From contig DAOVIK010000091.1 in assembly GCA_030673735.1 (NCBI GenBank), positions 1 to 6,558 on the forward strand: DNA of 6,558 nt, in the 5' to 3' direction. Within the stretch, counting starts at the first letter, position 1. Every line of letters begins with the position of its first letter. This document shows positions 1-4,327 of this stretch, piece after piece. Made by a program: the position numbers and the translations under genes. The DNA is from Anaerolineae bacterium. GTDB lineage: Bacteria > Chloroflexota > Anaerolineae > Anaerolineales > E44-bin32. The notes beneath the pieces are model-generated. The model did no database searches and had not been told where the DNA came from. It saw only the letters and a list, made by a program, of their open reading frames with translations.

Positions 1-54
1 CTTCCTTTTCTTTGGTGCACAAGTGCCATGCATTCTCAAGTAAAAGATGGTCAT
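1..54 (-). CDS. Start of a gene overlapping the ABC ATPase gene, probably its membrane permease (partial)
   Basis: An ATG overlaps the TGA stop of the ABC ATPase gene in an ATGA arrangement, and the reading frame stays open to the window edge. Only 18 codons are visible (MTIFYLRMHGTCAPKKRK), which is too few to recognise a family. The 4-bp overlap indicates translational coupling. The gene that follows a DrrA-like ATPase in this way is usually the ABC-2 type permease, and the basic, soluble N-terminus would suit the cytoplasmic tail before the first membrane helix. The permease identity is inferred from position only. A second in-frame ATG lies seven codons in. Confidence 0.5.
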   Translation of the reverse strand, partial: MTIFYLRMHGTCAPKKRK

Positions 55-884
55 GCCTGGTTCTTGCCATTTTCAACCAGCTTCTTGCCGGTTAGCTCGA
101 GGAACACGTCCTCCAGCGTGGTCGGCCTGCCGTTGGCGGGAGGTACCATGGTGCACAATGCCTCCGGAGTGTCCAAGGCGACGATCTTCCCCGCGTCCAT
201 GATTGCAACCCGATCGCAAAGCTCTTGGGCCTCCATCATGTCGTGCGTGGTGAGCAAGATGGTCGTTCCGTCGCGCTCACGCATCTCCTTGACCACGGAC
301 TGCACTTCGCGCTTGGAGCGCGGATCGAGACCGGTCGTAGGCTCATCGAGCAGAAGCACAGCAGGTCGCGTAAGCAGCGCGCGGGCGATGGCCACCTTCT
401 GCTGCATGCCGCGTGACATCTCTTGCAAGGGCTGGTAGATGTCGTGTTTCTTGATGTCGAAGCGCGTCAGAATGGCGACGATCTCGCGGCGAACTGTGCG
501 CGCATTCAGCCCATAGAGCCGTGCGCTATAGAGCAGGTTTTCCATCGGGGAAAGCTTCTTGAAGAATGAAGCTTCAACGGAGACGCGGTTGATCAGACGC
601 TGCACGGCCATCGGCTCGCGCACCACATCATGACCAAGCAAGGTGACACTTCCGCCGTCCGGAAGCAGCAGCGTGGCGATCAGGCGCACCAGCGTGGATT
701 TTCCGGATCCGTTGGGTCCCAACACGCCGAAGATCTCTTTGCGTTGCACGTCGAAGGAAATGTGATCGACAGCCACCACTTGCTTGGCGTTGTCCTCCTT
801 CTGCTTACTTCGGCGCAGTGACCACCGCCGCTTCTTGCGGAAGACCTTATAAGCTTCATTTACCTGAATAGCGATTTCTTGCAT
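51..884 (-). CDS. ABC transporter ATP-binding protein, DrrA/CcmA-like (drug or lipid exporter type)
   Basis: This is the cytoplasmic ATPase of an ABC transporter and should energise the permease that appears to begin in its ATGA overlap. Over 277 residues it shows Walker A GPNGSGKS (56-63), a degenerate ABC signature MSRGMQQ (156-162), Walker B VLLLDEP with the D-loop TGLDP (176-187) and the switch histidine in TTHD (H214). The C-terminal stretch TTLEDVFLELTGK is typical of the DrrA/CcmA exporter group. The usual Q-loop glutamine is not evident; that stretch reads VSVEASFF (101-108). A basic insertion, RKKRRWSLRRSK (16-27), sits near the N-terminus. An ATG three codons upstream (893) abuts the Shine-Dalgarno, so the ATG at 884 is the better start, with AAGGG 9 nt ahead. 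The substrate cannot be told from the ATPase. Expression probably depends on read-through of the upstream terminator. Confidence 0.93.
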   Translation of the reverse strand: MQEIAIQVNEAYKVFRKKRRWSLRRSKQKEDNAKQVVAVDHISFDVQRKEIFGVLGPNGSGKSTLVRLIATLLLPDGGSVTLLGHDVVREPMAVQRLINRVSVEASFFKKLSPMENLLYSARLYGLNARTVRREIVAILTRFDIKKHDIYQPLQEMSRGMQQKVAIARALLTRPAVLLLDEPTTGLDPRSKREVQSVVKEMRERDGTTILLTTHDMMEAQELCDRVAIMDAGKIVALDTPEALCTMVPPANGRPTTLEDVFLELTGKKLVENGKNQA

Positions 885-893
885 GATGCACAT

Positions 894-898
894 CCCTT
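894..898 (-). promoter_or_regulatory. Ribosome binding site that decides the ABC ATPase start
   Basis: AAGGG on the minus strand lies directly against the upstream ATG (893) but 9 nt from the ATG at 884. Only the second has workable spacing, so it is preferred. Confidence 0.55.
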
Positions 899-905
899 AA
901 CGAGA

Positions 906-930
906 CCGGCCGCGGGCTGCCCGCGGCCGG
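906..930 (-). repeat. Very stable GC hairpin (perfect 11-bp inverted repeat, 3-nt loop)
   Basis: The arms 906-916 and 920-930 are perfect reverse complements (CCGGCCGCGGG) around a 3-nt loop. Neither strand has a T-rich run after the hairpin, so it is not an intrinsic terminator. In a minus-strand transcript it would form 7 nt ahead of the Shine-Dalgarno of the ABC ATPase gene, where it could protect the 5' end of a processed mRNA or modulate ribosome access. It shares the 10-mer GCCCGCGGCC (919-928 and 971-980) with the neighbouring terminator hairpin. A 10-bp palindrome, CAAAGCTTTG, lies between them at 931-940. Confidence 0.75.
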
Positions 931-940
931 CAAAGCTTTG

Positions 941-978
941 GCAAAATAAAAACCGCGGGCGCTGGAGGGCGCCCGCGG
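941..978 (-). terminator. Strong intrinsic (Rho-independent) terminator, minus strand
   Basis: A perfect 10-bp GC stem (969-978 pairing with 953-962) with a 6-nt loop is followed on the minus strand by TTTTTATTTT (952-943). This is a textbook intrinsic terminator. It ends transcripts coming from the 34-codon ORF, and from homoserine dehydrogenase if those read through. It lies upstream of the ABC ATPase gene on the same strand, so the ABC operon must be reached by read-through or by a promoter I could not find. The + strand has no T-run after the stem, so termination is one-directional. Confidence 0.87.
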
Positions 979-995
979 CCTATCAATTGATGGCC
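977..995. repeat. Near-palindrome between small ORF and terminator
   Basis: GGCC, one extra T, a perfect palindrome ATCAATTGAT (982-991) and GGCC form an almost symmetric 19-bp element. It starts 2 nt after the small ORF's stop codon on the minus strand and overlaps the terminator stem by 2 bp. It could be a weak RNA hairpin or a protein-binding site. There is no evidence for either beyond the symmetry. Confidence 0.3.
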
Positions 996-997
996 AT

Positions 998-1102
998 CTA
1001 TCTGTCGCCAGACGCACTCCGCGTGGGTATGTAGGCACCGATATCCGAAACGGGAATTCGGCGCTGAACCCGAAGGAGGAACATGTCGATCCCCTTGGTC
1101 AT
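998..1102 (-). CDS. 34-codon small ORF, candidate leader peptide or small protein
   Basis: The ORF encodes MTKGIDMFLLRVQRRIPVS followed by DIGAYIPTRSASGDR. I do not recognise the sequence. It has no transmembrane stretch and no run of one amino acid as in classical biosynthetic leader peptides. It is basic, with R11, R14, R15, R28 and R34. Its support is architectural: a candidate promoter (1138-1164), a clear AAAGGAGA Shine-Dalgarno 8 nt before the ATG, and an intrinsic terminator starting 19 nt after the TAG. The ABC exporter operon follows on the same strand, which resembles ribosome-mediated attenuators ahead of antibiotic-responsive genes. It could equally be a monocistronic small-protein gene. 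A second in-frame ATG (codon 7) lacks its own Shine-Dalgarno. Confidence 0.5.
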   Translation of the reverse strand: MTKGIDMFLLRVQRRIPVSDIGAYIPTRSASGDR

Positions 1103-1110
1103 GAAGCGCG

Positions 1111-1118
1111 TCTCCTTT
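1111..1118 (-). promoter_or_regulatory. Strong Shine-Dalgarno of the 34-codon ORF
   Basis: AAAGGAGA lies 8 nt before the ATG at 1102. It is one of the best Shine-Dalgarno sites in this window; several larger genes here (SCO1664-like, histidine phosphatase) have none that is obvious. This favours real translation of the small ORF. Confidence 0.6.
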
Positions 1119-1137
1119 CTTACTCAAGCCAAGCTAG

Positions 1138-1164
1138 TTTATATCAAAGGAGGTCGATCGTCAA
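1138..1164 (-). promoter_or_regulatory. Candidate promoter for the small ORF/ABC leader
   Basis: The -35 box is TTGACG (1164-1159 on the minus strand). After 15 bp comes TATAAA (1143-1138), preceded by an extended -10 TG (TGATATAAA). A 17-bp spacing would use TAAACT (1141-1136) instead. The start of transcription would be near 1131, giving a leader of about 190 nt to the terminator. The -35 lies inside a perfect 16-bp palindrome. It is the best promoter match I found ahead of the ABC operon. Confidence 0.6.
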
Positions 1165-1174
1165 GTACTTGACG
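1159..1174. promoter_or_regulatory. Perfect 16-bp palindrome overlapping the -35 box, candidate operator
   Basis: CGTCAAGTACTTGACG is a perfect inverted repeat, and its left half (1159-1164) is exactly the -35 hexamer of the minus-strand promoter. It begins 5 bp after the stop of homoserine dehydrogenase. As RNA it would make only a 6-bp stem with a 4-nt loop and has no T-run behind it, so it is not a terminator. Binding of a dimeric repressor here would block RNA polymerase. No regulator gene is in the window. Symmetry alone supports this reading. Confidence 0.5.
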
Positions 1175-1179
1175 TAGTT

Positions 1180-2211
1180 TTAAGCTTCTCGCATTGCGTT
1201 GACCAGATCGGCCAGCAGGCCATAGGCGGTGGTATCGGGGCCGGGGTTCTCTTCCGTGATCGTGAGCGCGCCCAGCACATCGCTGTGGAACGTCACGGCG
1301 GAGGAGGTGCCCATCACGTTGAACAGGGGATCCTGCGCGTCCACCTGAGCGGGATGTACTCGGGCGCGCACATCCCTACCGCTGCGTTCCGCCTCACACA
1401 CAAGCTTCCAGCGCTTTCCCTCGGCTTGGGCGGCAGCCACATCCTGTGCTGTTATCGTCTCGATACCCTGCCGGTCTACTTGATCCGGAGTGAGAGGCAC
1501 CCCCATGAGCACAGTCACCAGCGCCGCCACCTTTACCGCCGCATCCCAGCCCTCGATGTCGCCACTGGGATCGGTCTCTGTGATGCCGATCTTCTGTGCA
1601 TGGGATAGGGCTTGTTGATAGCTGTCGCCTTCTTCCATCCGCGTGAGAATCAAATTGGTGGTCGAGTTAAGCAAGCCACGAAAGGAATGCAGATCCGCGG
1701 CGGGCAGGGCGCATCGCCAGACTGAGAATATTGGCGCGCCGTCCATGACAGCCGACTCGAAGAGGAATCGACGGCCGCGGGATGCGGCCAGGTCGGATAG
1801 CTGGCGGTGGGCATGCACCACGGGACCTTTGTTTGCGGTTATGGCGTGCATCCCCGCCTCGAGAGCTGTGCGTATGTGATCGACGGCCGGCTGCCCGGTT
1901 TGGTAGTTGACAGGAGTATTCTCGAAGAGAACATCTGCGCCGCTGGCCCGGATCAACTCGGAGGGGTCGATCGGGATCTTGATCTTGGAAAGCGGATCAA
2001 GTGGCTCGCCGGCTTCTGCCAAATCCAGCGCCTCGTTGAGATCGATGCCATCCGGGTCCAGCGCGGCCCCGTGCCGCCCGGTGGTGATGCCCACCACGCG
2101 CCATTCGATCTGGTAGGACTGGCGCAAGGTCTGGCGTTTGCGAAGCAGCAGTCGTGCAAACGCCTGTCCCACATTACCAAAACCCAGCAATAGAAACTTG
2201 ACGTCAGGCAT
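1180..2211 (-). CDS. Homoserine dehydrogenase, short form without ACT domain
   Basis: This enzyme is predicted to reduce aspartate semialdehyde to homoserine with NAD(P)H, in the threonine/methionine branch of the aspartate pathway, in the cytoplasm. Over 343 residues it has a Rossmann dinucleotide-binding motif GFGNVG (10-15), an ANKGP segment (126-130), and the family signature ITETDPSGDIEGWDAAVK (210-227), whose final K227 matches the conserved lysine. The C-terminal segment (about 284-343) fits the family, and there is no C-terminal ACT regulatory domain. The usual glycine-rich motif after the conserved EA/ES pair reads ESAVMDGAP (152-160), which is divergent. The ATG at 2211 has only a weak GGAA ahead. 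It is 77 bp after the kinase-like gene and probably last in that operon. No other threonine gene is present, so a different hydroxy- or keto-acid substrate is possible. Confidence 0.85.
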   Translation of the reverse strand: MPDVKFLLLGFGNVGQAFARLLLRKRQTLRQSYQIEWRVVGITTGRHGAALDPDGIDLNEALDLAEAGEPLDPLSKIKIPIDPSELIRASGADVLFENTPVNYQTGQPAVDHIRTALEAGMHAITANKGPVVHAHRQLSDLAASRGRRFLFESAVMDGAPIFSVWRCALPAADLHSFRGLLNSTTNLILTRMEEGDSYQQALSHAQKIGITETDPSGDIEGWDAAVKVAALVTVLMGVPLTPDQVDRQGIETITAQDVAAAQAEGKRWKLVCEAERSGRDVRARVHPAQVDAQDPLFNVMGTSSAVTFHSDVLGALTITEENPGPDTTAYGLLADLVNAMREA

Positions 2212-2288
2212 ATCGTTCCATCCAGGAAAATGTGATCAGCATCGGGCCCGATGGTTGCCCGCGATGGTGAGGCGCCCCTGAAGCAGCA

Positions 2289-3017
2289 TCATACCAGCGG
2301 CCACGGGTACGGTCGACCCGGGCCGGGGGCGGGGAAGCAGGGTTCGGCAAGCAGAGCGTCAGCGCGTTGGACCAAGGCGGTAATCTCGCGTTCTGAGAGA
2401 AGCTCGGCGAATGACGCTTTCGTGGAGTCACTGTTGATCATCTGAGCACGAAAGTCCTTCACCTTGCTAAGCAGAGGTTGGGGAATGAGCTCGCCGACGA
2501 AATCCCATATCACGGTACGCAGCTTGTACTCCTCATGGAAGCTGACTCCATGATCGATCAGCCACAGCTTATCCTGCGGGCCCAGCAGCACATGGCCTGC
2601 CTTGCGGTCGGCGTTGTTGATCAATAGGTCAAACAGCGCCACCGGTTTGAGACGCTGCTTTTCCTCTTCGCTGAAGTTCAAGTAATTGCGGTTGGGATCG
2701 ACATCGATGAAGAGCTGCAAGGATCCGGGACCCGCAAGACCATCTTGCCGCAATATCGTGGGCGGCACCATGCCCAATCCAAGCTCTTGGCTCGTCAGGT
2801 AGGCAGCCACCTCGCGCGCCGCCAGGGTTCCTCTATCGAAATCCCACAGTGGACGCTCGCCGCGTGAGGGCTTGTAGATTGCTTGCAGTTGGCGACCGTC
2901 GTGGGTCATGTTGACGAGGAACGTGTAGTTCGACCCCCACATGAATTCTCCCACCAGGCTCATGTCGCCTAGCGCAAGGATGGTCAGTGCTTCGTCAGGG
3001 GAGAGAATCTCTGGCAT
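2289..3017 (-). CDS. SCO1664-family kinase-like protein (PI3/4-kinase/HipA-like fold)
   Basis: This belongs to the SCO1664 family, whose members are often annotated as phosphatidylinositol kinase-like; the real substrate is unknown. In 242 residues I see a probable nucleotide-binding lysine in AIYKPSRGERPLWDF (K49), then TLAAREVAAYLTSQELG (64-80), a catalytic-loop-like segment DLLINNADRKAGH (130-142) and a metal-binding-like LIDHGVSFH (153-161). This matches the order of motifs in atypical kinases of the PI3/4K/HipA type. The C-terminus ends in a proline-rich tail, FPAPGPGRPYPWPLV. The ATG at 3017 has no clear Shine-Dalgarno, and no in-frame ATG, GTG or TTG occurs between it and the DUF3090 stop. 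It lies between DUF3090 and homoserine dehydrogenase on the same strand. Family assignment is firm; biochemical activity is inferred. Confidence 0.87.
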   Translation of the reverse strand: MPEILSPDEALTILALGDMSLVGEFMWGSNYTFLVNMTHDGRQLQAIYKPSRGERPLWDFDRGTLAAREVAAYLTSQELGLGMVPPTILRQDGLAGPGSLQLFIDVDPNRNYLNFSEEEKQRLKPVALFDLLINNADRKAGHVLLGPQDKLWLIDHGVSFHEEYKLRTVIWDFVGELIPQPLLSKVKDFRAQMINSDSTKASFAELLSEREITALVQRADALLAEPCFPAPGPGRPYPWPLV

Positions 3018-3106
3018 GGAAGTTGGAGAAGATCGAGTGACTTTCGCCGCATGCAGGATCTTGGCAAGGTGTCTGCCGGCAATCCCGAGCAGCGGATCGG
3101 AGCGAT

Positions 3107-3634
3107 CTATTTCTTGTGACCGTTTCGTTTGGGACAGAAGTGACCTTCGGGATCAATGGGTTCACCGCAGTTGCCACAGATCGGACGTCCGCGACTGGCG
3201 ACGTCCAGCCCGAAGTGCGACAGGGCGAGAAGTTGTGAGCGCGTGGTCCAGAAGCGTGCGACCGAGCCTTCCTCAGCATCATCCTCTTCGGGCGAAATCT
3301 CGCGCGCCACGATGACCATCATGTCGGATTCATCGTCGTATCCTAAGCCGATCTGGCTAGCGCGGAAGGCCGGTTCGATTGGCTCAGTGAGGCCCATCTC
3401 GCTCTCGTCGTATGCGGCTGAGGCCGAGGGAAGATCGGGCTTCGCCTTGGCTAACTCCTCGAGAAATTTATGCACCCCGATGGCAAGTGATTGGACTTGG
3501 ACTTTCTCGATGATAAGGGTGATAAGCTCCTCATCCTTGCGTGCCTGCAAGTAGAACACGCGCTGGCCCGGCAGGCCGATGGCTCCGGTGGTGATATGGC
3601 TAACTGGTTTGAATTCGAATTCCATTGGCGACAT
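3107..3634 (-). CDS. DUF3090 family protein with C-terminal zinc-binding-like motif
   Basis: A 175-residue protein of unknown function that matches DUF3090: the N-terminal block FEFKPVSHITTGAIGLPGQR (6-25) followed by VFYLQARK, and the C-terminal block GRPICGNCGEPIDPEGHFCP. The end carries C153-x2-C156 and H165-x-C167, a likely single-zinc site. A central acidic stretch, ISPEEDDAEEGS (113-124), is probably surface exposed. The ATG at 3634 is chosen; a TTG two codons upstream and an ATG at 3625 are alternatives, and none has a strong Shine-Dalgarno (GTGGA precedes 3634 at a usable distance). It lies between the histidine phosphatase and the SCO1664-family gene, a linkage also known from Actinobacteria. 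No signal peptide or membrane helix is seen, so it is probably cytoplasmic. Confidence 0.88.
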   Translation of the reverse strand: MSPMEFEFKPVSHITTGAIGLPGQRVFYLQARKDEELITLIIEKVQVQSLAIGVHKFLEELAKAKPDLPSASAAYDESEMGLTEPIEPAFRASQIGLGYDDESDMMVIVAREISPEEDDAEEGSVARFWTTRSQLLALSHFGLDVASRGRPICGNCGEPIDPEGHFCPKRNGHKK

Positions 3635-3686
3635 GATCAATCCACGGATGGATTAGGATTGCTGCGATATTCCGCATTGCATTGGA

Positions 3687-3695
3687 AGTATATCA
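3687..3695 (-). promoter_or_regulatory. Possible internal extended -10 promoter ahead of DUF3090
   Basis: TGATATACT on the minus strand has the TGn extended -10 form. Its TGA is also the stop codon of the histidine phosphatase gene. No good -35 is present. If used, transcription would start near 3680, about 46 nt before the DUF3090 ATG. A single hexamer-level match is weak evidence. Confidence 0.25.
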
Positions 3696-4313
3696 TTCGT
3701 GAGCGCCGGCTTGTGTAGCACGCGTATCGTTCAGGCGAATCAGCTTGGCCATCAATCCGTGGAATGCGAGCACGCTGATCGATGCCGGTGCGACAACCAG
3801 CCGCTGGAAAAGGTCGAGCGGCAAGCCGAGATAGTGGGCAATCGCCAGCTTGATAACGTCGGCGTGCGCGACGCAGACGAAGGCATCCTTGGCCCCAGAG
3901 TGCTTGGCTCGCAGCTCCTCCAATTCACGTATCACGCGCGCTTGCGCTTCGGTAAAGGACTCGCCGTCCGGAAAGCGCGCCAGAGATGGGGCATGCTGCA
4001 CCGCAGACCATAACTTGCGCCGCCGGAGGCTCTTGAGGGTCTTTCCCTGCCAGCTGCCAATGTCCACCTCGAGCAGCCCTTGGCGGATGATGACCTGCAT
4101 TCCATGACGCGTGGCAACCGGCTCGGCGGTTTCGGTGGCACGTTCGAGCGGGCTGGAGTAGACCGCCATTAGCTCAAGCGGTGCGAGCAATTCGGCCAGT
4201 GCCTGTGCCTGTTCACGACCGCGCTGATTGAGATGCACGCCGGGAAGCCGGCCCGGCAAGCGTTTGCCGACGAAGTCGTTTTCACCGTGGCGAATCAAGT
4301 AGATGGCTGTCAT
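3693..4313 (-). CDS. Histidine phosphatase (phosphoglycerate-mutase-like), MSMEG_4193 type
   Basis: A branch-1 histidine phosphatase of 206 residues, which would transfer phosphate from its substrate to a histidine and then to water. Visible landmarks are LIRHGEN (6-12, with R8 and nucleophile H9), SSPLERATETA (53-63, with R58), the acid residue E82 in LLEVDIGSWQGK (80-91), and AHADVIK (149-155, with the second catalytic histidine H150). The AHAD/VIK form and overall length match the MSMEG_4193 'putative phosphomutase' group. This group is encoded next to DUF3090 and SCO1664-family genes elsewhere. It starts 14 bp after the rarA stop, with no clear Shine-Dalgarno, so translation may depend on coupling. 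The substrate is unknown. True mutase activity is unlikely to be decided from sequence. Confidence 0.9.
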   Translation of the reverse strand: MTAIYLIRHGENDFVGKRLPGRLPGVHLNQRGREQAQALAELLAPLELMAVYSSPLERATETAEPVATRHGMQVIIRQGLLEVDIGSWQGKTLKSLRRRKLWSAVQHAPSLARFPDGESFTEAQARVIRELEELRAKHSGAKDAFVCVAHADVIKLAIAHYLGLPLDLFQRLVVAPASISVLAFHGLMAKLIRLNDTRATQAGAHE

Positions 4314-4327
4314 GCGAGGGGATCCAT

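Noticed and set aside
28..438. Long + strand ORF opposite the ABC ATPase, and similar long + strand ORFs opposite rarA and homoserine dehydrogenase
   Set aside because: They are antisense shadows of well-supported genes and their translations match no known family.
906..930. GC hairpin as a second terminator
   Set aside because: No T-run follows on either strand, so it lacks the release element of an intrinsic terminator.
906..978. Classical antiterminator formed by the terminator 3' arm pairing with the next hairpin
   Set aside because: The arms are complementary over CCGCGGG, but the T-tract lies between them, so the terminator would act before the second hairpin is made.
897..1127. 76-residue minus-strand ORF across the homoserine dehydrogenase-ABC gap
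   Set aside because: It would start at a TTG without a proper Shine-Dalgarno and read straight through the terminator and both GC hairpins. The 34-codon ORF in another frame has much better signals.
1083..1172. 29-codon + strand ORF antisense to the small ORF, with GAAGGAGGA ahead of ATG
   Set aside because: Shine-Dalgarno spacing is only 2-3 nt, no + strand promoter or terminator is seen, and it lies opposite a better supported minus-strand unit.
2240..2253. Perfect 14-bp palindrome CATCGGGCCCGATG between the kinase-like and homoserine dehydrogenase genes
   Set aside because: It has no loop, T-run or clear promoter nearby. In GC-rich DNA a short palindrome like this can be chance.
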